From 1-14-2-50-31-20 sp964617555 (GTDB taxonomy: Bacteria > Bacteroidota > Ignavibacteria > Ignavibacteriales > Melioribacteraceae), in contig CAZTYP010000106.1 of assembly GCA_964617555.1 (NCBI GenBank), positions 1-64,000 of the forward strand: a stretch of 64,000 nt of DNA, given 5' to 3'. Made by a program: the position numbers and the translations under genes. Below are positions 1 through 8,746 of the stretch, piece by piece (position 1 is the stretch's first letter; the number at the start of each line of letters is the position of its first letter). The notes beneath the pieces are model-generated. The model was given only the letters and a program-made list of their open reading frames with translations, had not been told where the DNA came from and did not search any database.

Positions 1-651
1 TCTCTTAAAGCGGGAAGAAAAGCAATTATTGGCAGCGGTGTATTGGTAATTATTCAATTTGCTCTTTTCCTTGTTGTGGGATTAGGACTGTATGCTTATT
101 ATGGAACTTATAATCTTGCCGAAATAGGAATTTCAAAATCGGACGAAATCTTTCCAATGTTTATTATTCATAAATTACCGGTCGGTGTATCGGGAATAAT
201 TATTGCAGGACTTTTTGCTGCTGCGCTTTCAACACTTGCCGGCTCCATTAGTGCCCTTTCTTCGTCAACCATGCTGGATTTGTATAAACCGTTTACCGGA
301 ATTAATGATGAAAAAAAGGAACTTAAAGTTTCCAGATATTTTACAATTATGTGGGCTGTGCTTTTAATTGGCTCCGCATTCTTTTTCATGTCATCTCCGC
401 AAACGGTTGTTGAGCTTGCTCTTAGCATTGCTTCTTTTACCTACGGCGGGTTGCTGGGAACGTTTTTATTGGGGCTTGTTAATAAAAAAGCTACACAGGA
501 AGACGCACTTGCAGGATTTACAGCCGGAATTTTTGTTATGATTACAGTTATTGCTCTACAGCTTGTTGCTTGGACGTGGTTTACTTTGGTAGGAGTAATT
601 GTAACGCTTATTGTCGGTTCGCTTCTAACAAAATTATCGTATGCAAAATGA
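1..651 (+). CDS. Sodium:solute symporter (SSS/SLC5 family), 3' part
   Basis: The reading frame is open from the first base, so the gene begins upstream of the window; about 216 C-terminal residues are present. They are mostly hydrophobic, with about five or six membrane helices. The stretch around LPVGVSGIIIAGLFAAALST followed by SGSISALSSSTMLDLY-type sequence is the conserved Na+-binding helix region of SSS transporters. In this family it is followed, as here, by helices ending in a short basic tail (LTKLSYAK). The protein should use the sodium gradient to import a small solute in the inner membrane; the substrate cannot be told from this fragment. Its TGA overlaps the ATG of the next gene (ATGA), so the two are translationally coupled. 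Confidence 0.85.
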   Translation, partial: SLKAGRKAIIGSGVLVIIQFALFLVVGLGLYAYYGTYNLAEIGISKSDEIFPMFIIHKLPVGVSGIIIAGLFAAALSTLAGSISALSSSTMLDLYKPFTGINDEKKELKVSRYFTIMWAVLLIGSAFFFMSSPQTVVELALSIASFTYGGLLGTFLLGLVNKKATQEDALAGFTAGIFVMITVIALQLVAWTWFTLVGVIVTLIVGSLLTKLSYAK

Positions 652-1490
652 TTGACAAAAACAGATTGAAGAATATTGAGCTGGTCGTTTCGGATTTAGA
701 CGGTACATTATTAAACAGTAATAACGAAATAGGCAAAAGAAGTCTGGAGCTTATTAAAGCTTTGCATGCAAAAGGAGTTCGGTTTACCTTTGCTACAGGC
801 AGACTTTTTAGTGCGGCAGAAGATCATGCACGACAACTCGGTTTAAAAACCCCTTTAATTACCCTTGACGGGGCAATGATTAAATCTCTTGACGGTACTA
901 TAGTTTTCAACTCTTATCTTTCAAAAAGATACGTTGCAAAGGCAATTCGTTTGGCCGAGTTTAATCTTACCAATATTGCGCTTTGCCATGCCGATGCAAT
1001 TTATTACAGCGAACAAAATCCTTTAGTGCCGGAAATAGTTGAAAAATTCGGGGCAAGGTTCATCGAAGTAGATTCTCTTGAAAAATATCAAACAGAAACG
1101 TTAGAAATAGTTATTGCCGGAGATTATAAACCGACAATGAAATTTTTAGAGAAAAAATTTTCTTTCCCTTATACGTTCGGCTTAAATCTTACTTACTATA
1201 AATCTTCAAGACGCGGAAATATTTATTTTCTTGAAATTAGAAAACACGGTTCCGGCAAAGGAGAGGGACTTGCAAAGCTATTAAAACATTTAAAAATTAA
1301 TATTAATAACGTTGCCGTAATGGGCGATTGGTATAACGACAGAACTCTTTTCAATACTGATGCCTATAAAGTTGCCGTAGCTAATGCGGTAGATGAAATA
1401 AGATTTAAATCCAATTTTATTACTTCCGGAGATAACAATAATGACGGTATAGCGGAATTTTTGGAATTATTGTTAAAAACTAAAGAATAG
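648..1490 (+). CDS. HAD-superfamily Cof-type sugar-phosphatase
   Basis: A 280-residue cytosolic hydrolase of the Cof/IIB HAD family, expected to dephosphorylate small phosphorylated metabolites or sugars with an aspartyl-phosphate intermediate. Motif I is DLDGTLL near residue 17, motif II is FATGR near residue 50, and motif IV is GDWYNDRTLF near residue 228, where GDxxND binds Mg2+. A lysine in the HGSGKGEGL stretch fits motif III. The frame is open further upstream, but the ATG at 648 overlaps the preceding stop as ATGA and puts motif I at the normal distance from the N terminus, so it is preferred. Coupling to the symporter suggests, without proving, that it acts on something derived from the imported solute. 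Confidence 0.88.
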   Translation: MIDKNRLKNIELVVSDLDGTLLNSNNEIGKRSLELIKALHAKGVRFTFATGRLFSAAEDHARQLGLKTPLITLDGAMIKSLDGTIVFNSYLSKRYVAKAIRLAEFNLTNIALCHADAIYYSEQNPLVPEIVEKFGARFIEVDSLEKYQTETLEIVIAGDYKPTMKFLEKKFSFPYTFGLNLTYYKSSRRGNIYFLEIRKHGSGKGEGLAKLLKHLKININNVAVMGDWYNDRTLFNTDAYKVAVANAVDEIRFKSNFITSGDNNNDGIAEFLELLLKTKE

Positions 1491-1498
1491 GGGTTTTT

Positions 1499-3703
1499 AT
1501 GGATATAAACTTTATGAATAAAAGCAAAAGAATAAAAATTCTTTTGCTGATTATCACAACAACTCTTATTGTTTTAATGTTTCCCAAAGGAGAATCTCTC
1601 GATTCGGAAGTTGCGGTTAACTCCATTTGGATTAAAGACGATTTAATTGCATCCCAAACATTCGAAGTGTTAAAAGATCCCGTTGTATATCAAAAAGAAA
1701 AAGAGCAGGCGGCGGCAAGAGTTTATCCGGTTTTTATTAAAAACAACGATGTTGAAAAAGAGGTGTTAAGAAGACTTGAAGAGAGCAAAAATAATTTTTC
1801 GGAATATGTAAACTTAAAATCCAAATATCCCGATTCTGCAATTACACAAAAATTCAATTATTTGTCAAAAAAAACGATTAATACTTTTACTAAAATTTAT
1901 AATAATTACTATGGAAACGATGCGTCGTTTAATAGGGTTTATTCTATTATAATATCGGAAATAAAAAAAATATATAGACGGGGATATATCAATATCGGTT
2001 ATAAAAATATTCCCGGAGATACTATTGCCATACGCGACGGAAAATTTGAAGTTGCAAAATTAAAAGAGAGTTTTTATGATTCCAATATTTTAAAAACATA
2101 TTTAAACCAACATTTATCCGGCAGCTTTAAAGGGAATGCGGAAATAAAAGAAGCGGTTTTGGAATATCTTTTTTCAATTCTTAAACCGAATATAATATAT
2201 AGCATTGCCGCAACCGAAGAAGCACGAAAAATTGCTGCCGAAAAGGTTCCTAAAATTCTCGGAATTATAAATGAAAATGAACGAATAGTTGCCAAACACG
2301 ATAGAATTACGCCGGAAATAAAAGCCAAAATAGATTCTTACAGAATAGCTAAAGGGGCCACTTTAACAACGTTGGATAAGGTTTTACAATATCTCGGAAA
2401 ATTTTTACATATTCTTTTATTAATTCTTCCACTTATAATATATATATACCTTTTTCGTAAAAAGATATATGATGATAATTTAAAACTGTTATTGTTGGCA
2501 ACAATAATTTTGTTTGTAAGTTCAAGCGCTTTTATTATCGGACAAATAGAAATAGAAAGATCGCTGGAGCTTTTAATTTTGGTTCCGGTGGCATCAATGT
2601 TAATAACAATTGTTTTTGATTCCCGAATCGGGTTTTATTCGACTGTGATTGTTGCTTTAATTGTTGCGGGAATACGAGGTAACGATTATGTGCTTGCCGC
2701 TACTAACATTGTTGCGGGGGGCTTGGCCGCCTATACTGTGCGAGATATTAAAAACAGAAATCAAATTTTCCGCTCTTTCCTTTATATTTTATTAGGATAT
2801 GTTTTAAGCATTTTGGCCTTCGGGTTTGAGCGCTTGGATTCGTGGAATACATTGTTTGTTTCTACGGCTTATGCTGCTTCTAATGCTCTTGTATCGCCGG
2901 CGTTAACTTTCGGATTAATTATTTTCGTTGAAAAAATATTCGGTATTACAACGGAGTTAACACTTTTTGAGCTTACCGACTTTAATTCGCCACTGTTAAA
3001 AAGTTTAGCCAATAATGCTCCGGGTACATTTGCTCATTCCATGACAATCGGGTCAATGGTTGAAAATGCCGCAATGGCAATAGGGGCAAGTCCTATTTTG
3101 GCAAGAGTCGGAGCATATTATCACGATATAGGTAAAACGATTAACCCCGAAGGATTTATAGAAAATCAATTGGACAATGTTAATGTTCACGATTCGCTTA
3201 CTCCTGCCGAGAGTGTTAAAATAATTCGCGAACATGTAATAAAAGGAATAGAGTTGGCAAAAGAGCACAAATTGCCTCAGGAAATAATTGATTTTATTCC
3301 CATGCATCACGGCACAATGATAATAAACTTTTTTTACGAAAAAGCAAAAGAACTCTACGGCGAAGAGAATGTTAATCCTAACGATTATCGTTATCCCGGG
3401 CCCAAGCCGAACACACGGGAAACGGCACTATTAATGCTTGCCGACGCTGCGGAATCAGCCGTGCGTGCTATGATTGATCCAACTCCGGAAAAGATTGAAA
3501 ACATAATTAATAATCTTATTAAAATGAGAATTGAAGACGGGCAATTGGACAAATCGCCCTTAACGTTTAACGATATTCATATTATAAAAGAGACCTTTCT
3601 TAATATTCTTATCAGTCAACATCATAAACGGATACGTTACCCTCAACAAGAAGAAATGGAAAACAACAGTGACGAAAGCCCGGACGGAAATGATTCGGCT
3701 TAA
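1499..3703 (+). CDS. pgpH: 7TM-HD family cyclic-di-AMP phosphodiesterase, PgpH-like
   Basis: A 734-residue membrane hydrolase. After an N-terminal helix (about 13-27) comes a roughly 260-residue extracytoplasmic 7TMR-HDED region, a block of seven membrane helices (about 300-480), and a cytosolic HD domain. The HD metal ligands are visible: H513 in FAHSMTIG, H542-D543 in YYHDIGK, and histidines at 603-604 in MHHGT. PgpH proteins with this order hydrolyse c-di-AMP; the order and length match closely. The C terminus is a short acidic tail. It starts 8 bases after the phosphatase gene and is followed at 20 bases by xerD, so it probably sits in one transcription unit with both. Family assignment is firm; the exact nucleotide substrate is inferred. 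Confidence 0.88.
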   Translation: MDINFMNKSKRIKILLLIITTTLIVLMFPKGESLDSEVAVNSIWIKDDLIASQTFEVLKDPVVYQKEKEQAAARVYPVFIKNNDVEKEVLRRLEESKNNFSEYVNLKSKYPDSAITQKFNYLSKKTINTFTKIYNNYYGNDASFNRVYSIIISEIKKIYRRGYINIGYKNIPGDTIAIRDGKFEVAKLKESFYDSNILKTYLNQHLSGSFKGNAEIKEAVLEYLFSILKPNIIYSIAATEEARKIAAEKVPKILGIINENERIVAKHDRITPEIKAKIDSYRIAKGATLTTLDKVLQYLGKFLHILLLILPLIIYIYLFRKKIYDDNLKLLLLATIILFVSSSAFIIGQIEIERSLELLILVPVASMLITIVFDSRIGFYSTVIVALIVAGIRGNDYVLAATNIVAGGLAAYTVRDIKNRNQIFRSFLYILLGYVLSILAFGFERLDSWNTLFVSTAYAASNALVSPALTFGLIIFVEKIFGITTELTLFELTDFNSPLLKSLANNAPGTFAHSMTIGSMVENAAMAIGASPILARVGAYYHDIGKTINPEGFIENQLDNVNVHDSLTPAESVKIIREHVIKGIELAKEHKLPQEIIDFIPMHHGTMIINFFYEKAKELYGEENVNPNDYRYPGPKPNTRETALLMLADAAESAVRAMIDPTPEKIENIINNLIKMRIEDGQLDKSPLTFNDIHIIKETFLNILISQHHKRIRYPQQEEMENNSDESPDGNDSA

Positions 3704-3723
3704 AATTTTAAATTACCGCTACG

Positions 3724-4629
3724 ATGAATGATAAATTGTTAAATCAATTTTTGCAAGAGTACCTTGCTTTTTTGAAGTTAGAAAAAAATCTTTCCGAGCA
3801 GTCGGTAAATTCATATGCTTCCGATATTTCCAAGTTCCTTAATTATTTAATTAATGAGAAAACAGAAGATTTAAATGAAGTAACGTCGTTAATTATTTCC
3901 AAGTTTTTTGAGACAATGAGAGATTTGGGAATTTCATCTTCAACAACCTCTCGTTATCTTTCGGCAATTAAAGGTTTTTTTAAATATTTATCTTCACAAG
4001 AATATATAGAAAAAGACCCTGCGGAAATTCTATCTGCACGAATTTCCGGCAGAAAACTCCCCGTGGTTCTTTCTTTTGAAGAGATTGAAAGAATATTGGA
4101 ACAACCGGATACGTCGGTAAAACTGGGGCTAAGAGATAAAGCGATGTTGGAACTCTTTTATTCGTGTGGGCTTCGTGTATCTGAAGTTATTAATTTAAAA
4201 CTGAGCGATTTATATTTTAGCGATGGTGTGATACGTGTACTTGGCAAAGGTTCCAAGCAGCGCATTGTTCCTATAGGTAGCAGTGCCGTTAGATGGATTA
4301 CGGAGTATTTAACAAAGGTCCGTCCGGTGTTGGAGAAAAAAGCGAAAAGTGAAAATATAATTTTTTTAAATAACAGAGGAACAAAACTTTCACGCATGGG
4401 AGTTTGGAAAATAGTTGACCGTTATGTTAAAGAGGCAAAAATAGAAAAGGAATTTCATCCCCATACTTTTCGCCATAGCTTTGCAACGCATCTTTTGGAG
4501 GGGGGAGCGGATTTACGCGCAGTACAGGAAATGTTGGGTCATGCCGATATTTCCACAACCCAAATTTATACTCACATAGACAGAGAATTTGTTAAGCAAA
4601 TGCACAAAGATTTTCACCCGAGGGGTTAA
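3724..4629 (+). CDS. xerD: Tyrosine recombinase XerD/XerC
   Basis: A 301-residue site-specific recombinase of the size typical for Xer proteins that resolve chromosome dimers at dif. The N-terminal SAM-like core-binding domain (about 1-95) is followed by the catalytic domain. The full catalytic set is visible: R151 (GLRVSEV), K175 (LGKGSKQR), H247 and R250 (HPHTFRHSF), H273 (LGHAD) and the nucleophile Y282 (IYTHI). With only one Xer gene in view it cannot be decided whether it is XerC or XerD, though the sequence reads more like XerD. No integron or phage genes lie next to it, so a housekeeping role is likely. Its stop codon overlaps the stop of the convergent gene on the other strand by four bases. 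Confidence 0.92.
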   Translation: MNDKLLNQFLQEYLAFLKLEKNLSEQSVNSYASDISKFLNYLINEKTEDLNEVTSLIISKFFETMRDLGISSSTTSRYLSAIKGFFKYLSSQEYIEKDPAEILSARISGRKLPVVLSFEEIERILEQPDTSVKLGLRDKAMLELFYSCGLRVSEVINLKLSDLYFSDGVIRVLGKGSKQRIVPIGSSAVRWITEYLTKVRPVLEKKAKSENIIFLNNRGTKLSRMGVWKIVDRYVKEAKIEKEFHPHTFRHSFATHLLEGGADLRAVQEMLGHADISTTQIYTHIDREFVKQMHKDFHPRG

Positions 4630-5672
4630 GTTGTTTTAGCAAGTAAAAATAAAATTTCTTCGGCGGCGCGTTTTCCCGCATTTCCGTCCAATGCCAAATA
4701 CATAATTTTATTTGCTTCCTCTCGTTCCCGTCTTTTTTCTTTCGGATTATTAATGCTCCTTTCTATTGCTTCATTAATTTCATTAAAAGTATCAATTTGA
4801 ATTGAAATTTTTGCAATCATTTCTCTAACGGCATTTATAGTGCGTTGCGATTCCGGAACTCTGAAAGTAATTATCGGTTTATCCAAAGCGCACGCTTCAC
4901 CTATTAATGAATTATAATCACCAATAAATACGTCGGCGAGCATTATGTATGGGGTAACATCGTATTCGTTTAAAAAATGCGTGTTCGGAATTTTTTTCAA
5001 TTTTTCCAATTTGCTTTTTTTTGTCCAAGTATGAACAGTTATTAATACGTTATATTTTTCGGTTAATTCTCCAACTCTTTCTATCCATCTGTCTAAAGCG
5101 GAAAGGCCGTCAACATCCCATGTTGACGTGAAAATAACAGTCTTTTTATTATTATCTATGGTTAATTTTTTTTTGATTTTTTCAAGAAATCTTTCGTTGT
5201 AAGTTCCGTTAAAAGCATTATCCAACTTCGGGTATCCAATTGCTTTCGTTGTAGTAATACCAAGAGTTTTTGCCGTTTTAACTTGTTCCGGACTGCTTAC
5301 GAAATATCTGTTAAACATATTGTAATTTTCAGGAGCCGTCCATTTTTTAAATTGGTAAAGCCCGTGGTCAAACCCGATTTTTATTATTTGGTTAACCGAA
5401 AATTTATAAGGGGAATGCCTTGCCATAATAACGGCTTTGGGAAAAACAGGCATTCGTAAATAAGCAATTCCTTTGCTTTTAAGATATTTTCTGGTCTTGT
5501 TGTTTTTGGCTATAATTTCAACATCGGGTAAATGTTTTTTTATAGGTAAAAACATTTCGTAATCCAGAGGGTCGGCACAATAAAAAACTAATTCTTTTTG
5601 TAAACCGAAAAGTTTTGTCAGATACCAACCAAGTTGATAAGGGTATTTATATAAGTAATAAGCCGGTGTCAT
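4626..5672 (-). CDS. CDP-glycerol glycerophosphotransferase-like (TagB/TagF family) surface-glycan enzyme
   Basis: A 348-residue protein whose second half resembles the CDP-glycerol:poly(glycerophosphate) transferase family, a GT-B fold. Landmarks are DHGLYQFK near residue 125, YNMFNRYFVSSPEQ just after, FTSTWDVDG near 190, and VFIGDYNSLIGEACALDKPII near 250-270, equivalent to the D-SSLI-EA motif of TagF. In Gram-positives the family builds teichoic acids; in Gram-negatives similar proteins add glycerol-phosphate or other groups to LPS or capsule. Its ATG overlaps the stop of the upstream heptosyltransferase gene by four bases, so the two form an operon and probably act on the same glycan. 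The donor is not established. Confidence 0.7.
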   Translation of the reverse strand: MTPAYYLYKYPYQLGWYLTKLFGLQKELVFYCADPLDYEMFLPIKKHLPDVEIIAKNNKTRKYLKSKGIAYLRMPVFPKAVIMARHSPYKFSVNQIIKIGFDHGLYQFKKWTAPENYNMFNRYFVSSPEQVKTAKTLGITTTKAIGYPKLDNAFNGTYNERFLEKIKKKLTIDNNKKTVIFTSTWDVDGLSALDRWIERVGELTEKYNVLITVHTWTKKSKLEKLKKIPNTHFLNEYDVTPYIMLADVFIGDYNSLIGEACALDKPIITFRVPESQRTINAVREMIAKISIQIDTFNEINEAIERSINNPKEKRREREEANKIMYLALDGNAGKRAAEEILFLLAKTT

Positions 5673-6694
5673 TTTTTTCCGAATTTAATTAATGTTTTTT
5701 CCAAAACCGTTTCCGGTAAAATCTTTTTCATACAATTATGATGTTTTAACGGACAAACGTTACCGCCGTGACTACTGCATGGACGGCAATCCATCTGAAT
5801 TTCAAAGACAAAATCATTTTTTCTAAAAGGGAAATAACCGATTGATTGTACGGTTGGTCCGAAAAAAGCAAACAGATCCGTTTGCATTGCATTTGCAATA
5901 TGTAAAGCACCGCTGTCGTTACAAATCATTAAATCGCAGTTGGAAATTACTGCGGCGGATTCCAACAGCGAAAGTTTTCCCGCAAGATTTATTCCGTTAT
6001 TATTCGGCATAATCTTGTTGCAAATTTCCGCCTCGTCTTTACTGCCGATTAATACAACTCCGAAATTATTTTCAGTCAGTTTTTCCGTTAATGTTTTATA
6101 ATATTCCATAGGCCAGCGCTTGGTAAACCAAACGGAGCCGGGAGCAACGGCAATAATCTGTTCGGTATTTTGTCTTAGTTCTTTAATAATTTTTTCTGCA
6201 TTTTCCGACATTTTTGTTGTAGGAAACATTTCCGTTTGATTTGAAAAACTTTTGTCTGTTAACAAAGAAAGTAACGATAAATTTTTTAATGTTTTATGAA
6301 TCCCATCGGGATGAGGGACTTTATCGGTTAAATATTTTGCGGCACTCCACCGGTCAAAACCAATGCGGACAGGGATTGAAGCATATTTAAGCAACAATGC
6401 CGTGGTTACCGAACTGTGCGGTGTAATGGCAATATCATATCTGTTTTTGCGTAGTTGCAGTAAGGTTTTTATAAAAGAGACTAATTTGTTTTTTCGTTTG
6501 TCGAATAATATTATTCGGTTAATGTTCGGGTTGTTTTCCAGTACGTCTGCCGTTTGCGGAATTACCATTACATCAATTAGCGCCGAGGGATAAAGTTCTT
6601 TTACAGCCCGTATTAATGGAGTAACAATTATTACATCACCTATAAAGGCTGTTTGTGCTATTAAAATTCTTTCGGGATTTATTTCCTTTTTCAA
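5669..6694 (-). CDS. waaF: ADP-heptose:LPS heptosyltransferase (GT9)
   Basis: A 341-residue GT9 glycosyltransferase that transfers heptose from ADP-heptose to the inner core of lipopolysaccharide at the cytosolic face of the inner membrane. The N terminus has the family pattern RILIAQTAFIGDVIIVTPLI. The C-terminal nucleotide-sugar site is seen as APGSVWFTKRWP near 190, CNDSGALHIANA near 260 and FFGPTVQSIGYFP. A cysteine-rich tail (CRPCSSHGG-VCPLKHHNC) is typical of WaaF-like members. It is the first gene of a two-gene operon, transcribed divergently from the glycosyltransferase series that starts at 6846. waaF is the closest name, but related WaaC/WaaQ-type enzymes cannot be excluded. Confidence 0.85.
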   Translation of the reverse strand: MKKEINPERILIAQTAFIGDVIIVTPLIRAVKELYPSALIDVMVIPQTADVLENNPNINRIILFDKRKNKLVSFIKTLLQLRKNRYDIAITPHSSVTTALLLKYASIPVRIGFDRWSAAKYLTDKVPHPDGIHKTLKNLSLLSLLTDKSFSNQTEMFPTTKMSENAEKIIKELRQNTEQIIAVAPGSVWFTKRWPMEYYKTLTEKLTENNFGVVLIGSKDEAEICNKIMPNNNGINLAGKLSLLESAAVISNCDLMICNDSGALHIANAMQTDLFAFFGPTVQSIGYFPFRKNDFVFEIQMDCRPCSSHGGNVCPLKHHNCMKKILPETVLEKTLIKFGKK

Positions 6695-6845
6695 AATTTA
6701 TTTTCATTTTATTTATTTGCTACAAAGATAAAAAATCTTTTTGTTACGTTTTGTTAAATATACGGACTAAAAACTCTCTTCTCGGTTTCTATTAAATTAC
6801 ATTCTTCTTTTGTATTTTTAACATTATTATTAAATAAAAAAGTTT

Positions 6846-7814
6846 ATGTCTAAAAAGATATTATTAATTCCCGATGCACCTAATTGGGCTTTACACAAAA
6901 ACGCCAAAGATTTGGTAAAATACAACAAATCCAATCTTGAATTGGATATTGTAATATATGCCGATTTTATTAAAAACTGGGAAAAGTATTATAAAAAATA
7001 CGACCTTTTGTACCCAATGTATAAAGGAATATTTTTTCAAATGCTCGATGAAAAAATTCCGACAAATAAAGTAATAACCGGAATAAGGTCTTATCATTAT
7101 TGGGATAAAAAAAGAGCCGTACCTCCCGGGTATAATGTTAAGCCGCCTTACAAAATAGTTAGAAAATTAAAAAAAGCGTTGTTGGTAAATACCAACTGTA
7201 AAAAATTATGGTATTTATTTTCTCGCCACCTTCCTGTAATTCATACAAAATACACTTGTGATATTAATATGTTCTATCCCGAAAAGAAACAAGCAAACAA
7301 TAAACTTGTAATAGGATGGGCGGGCAGTTTAACAAATCATCCGGGTAAACGCGGATTTCACGAATTTATTAAACCGCTTGCGGAGGAATTTCCGGAGATT
7401 GAATTAAAATTACAAATTAGTGAAAAAAATCAAATTACTGACGATAATAAAATGCGAGAGTTTTACAATTCGCTTGATTTATATTTTGCCGCATCACGAA
7501 CGGAAACGGGTCCCAGAACAGTACTTGAAGCCGCCGCATGCGGTATTCCCTCCTTGTCAACGGATGTGGGGCTTGTTCCCGAATTAATTGAAAACGGAAC
7601 GGACGGATTTATAGTGGAACGAAATTACCGGGCAATGCGAAATAAATTAAAATGGATAATTAAGAACCGTGAAATACTTCCTTTGTTCGGAAACCGAATT
7701 AGAAAAAAAATGGAAAACGAATTCAATTGGGAAAATATAATTATTCAATGGACGGATTTTTTCAAATTTGCCCTCGAATTACAACAACTTAAAAAAGAAG
7801 GATATATTAAATAA
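6846..7814 (+). CDS. Glycosyltransferase family 4 (group 1)
   Basis: A 322-residue GT-B glycosyltransferase. The C-terminal nucleotide-sugar domain is clear: IGWAGSLTNHPGKRGF near 158, then DLYFAASRTETGPRTVLEAA and CGIPSLSTDVGLVPELI near 212-246, the GT4 donor-site signature. The N-terminal acceptor domain is short and divergent. The next gene starts inside its stop codon (TAATG), so it is the first member of a tightly packed glycan operon running to the ABC exporter at 11305. Likely substrates are LPS core or O-antigen sugars; the specific linkage cannot be read from sequence. The 151-base gap upstream separates it from the divergent heptosyltransferase gene and must hold both promoters. Confidence 0.85.
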   Translation: MSKKILLIPDAPNWALHKNAKDLVKYNKSNLELDIVIYADFIKNWEKYYKKYDLLYPMYKGIFFQMLDEKIPTNKVITGIRSYHYWDKKRAVPPGYNVKPPYKIVRKLKKALLVNTNCKKLWYLFSRHLPVIHTKYTCDINMFYPEKKQANNKLVIGWAGSLTNHPGKRGFHEFIKPLAEEFPEIELKLQISEKNQITDDNKMREFYNSLDLYFAASRTETGPRTVLEAAACGIPSLSTDVGLVPELIENGTDGFIVERNYRAMRNKLKWIIKNREILPLFGNRIRKKMENEFNWENIIIQWTDFFKFALELQQLKKEGYIK

Positions 7815-8746
7815 TGCGGATTGCACTTATAAAAGATGTCACAAAATTTTGGAGTATTTATAAACCGGAACTTGAAAAATACGGAGCCGAAGTTGTTTTG
7901 CTGGATATATATAAACAAGAAGATTATAATAAACTTTTTGAAGAAAATTGGGACGGTTTAATATGGCGTGCTAAGCATGACCCGTATATCAGAGACCTTG
8001 CAAAAAGAATAATCTATTTTTTTAACAGGGAATTGAAAATTAAAACTTTTCCAGACTGGGAATCCTATTGGTACTATGACGATAAAGTGGCTCAAACAAT
8101 GATATTTAAAAAATTCGGAATCCCTACACCTAAAAACAATGTTTTTTTTAATAAAGAAGAAGCTTTTACCTTTGCCGAAAAAACAGAATATCCTATCGTT
8201 TCCAAAGCCTCTTCAGGTGCGGGGAGTGCAAATGTCAGATTAATAAAAAATCGGAGACAAGCTAAAACCTTAATAAAAAAAGCATTCGGGAAAGGAATAA
8301 AAACATTTTTTGCAGAAGATTTGCAACGCAAATATGTTTACTTTCAAGAGTTTTTAAAATACAATTCAATTGATTATAGAGTTGTTTGTTATAAAAATGA
8401 GAGAGTTGCCGGCTATGCCAGAATTGCCAATAAAGACGGATTTGCAAGCGGTAGCGGTATTTATAATCTTGAAGAACCTCCGGCAGATTTAATAGAGTTT
8501 GTTTATAACACACACGTTAAGCTCGGTAACAAATTGGTAATGGCTTACGATGTTATGAAAAACAATAACAATAAATGGGTTATAACGGAAATGAGTGTTG
8601 TTTACGCCGATTTGGAAACATGGAGCGGAGATAGTCCGACACCGACATACACAATAAATAATAATACATTTACTTTAATAGAAAAAAAAGAGAATGACCA
8701 TAAGTATTTTATGAATTTACTTACGAGAGAGTGGGAAATTATATGA
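7814..8746 (+). CDS. ATP-grasp domain protein in a glycan operon
   Basis: A 310-residue protein with the outline of the RimK-like ATP-grasp fold. An N-terminal pre-ATP domain (1-90) is followed by KFGIPTPKNNVFF near 100, the nucleotide-binding PIVSKASSGAGSANVRLI near 127-143, YVYFQEFLKYNSIDYRVVCY near 175-194, and a C-terminal metal-binding stretch with W-ITEMSVVYADLETW. ATP-grasp enzymes join a carboxylate to an amine or thiol through an acylphosphate. It overlaps its upstream neighbour by one base and its downstream neighbour by four, so it belongs to the glycosyltransferase operon. A plausible role is amide-linking an amino acid or similar group to the surface glycan, but no specific substrate is known. 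Confidence 0.75.
   Translation: MRIALIKDVTKFWSIYKPELEKYGAEVVLLDIYKQEDYNKLFEENWDGLIWRAKHDPYIRDLAKRIIYFFNRELKIKTFPDWESYWYYDDKVAQTMIFKKFGIPTPKNNVFFNKEEAFTFAEKTEYPIVSKASSGAGSANVRLIKNRRQAKTLIKKAFGKGIKTFFAEDLQRKYVYFQEFLKYNSIDYRVVCYKNERVAGYARIANKDGFASGSGIYNLEEPPADLIEFVYNTHVKLGNKLVMAYDVMKNNNNKWVITEMSVVYADLETWSGDSPTPTYTINNNTFTLIEKKENDHKYFMNLLTREWEII

Noticed and set aside
6724..6740. AAAGAT-A5-ATCTTT hairpin followed by TTTGT as a terminator
   Set aside because: It lies between two divergent genes, where no transcript should end; it is more likely promoter sequence or chance in AT-rich DNA.
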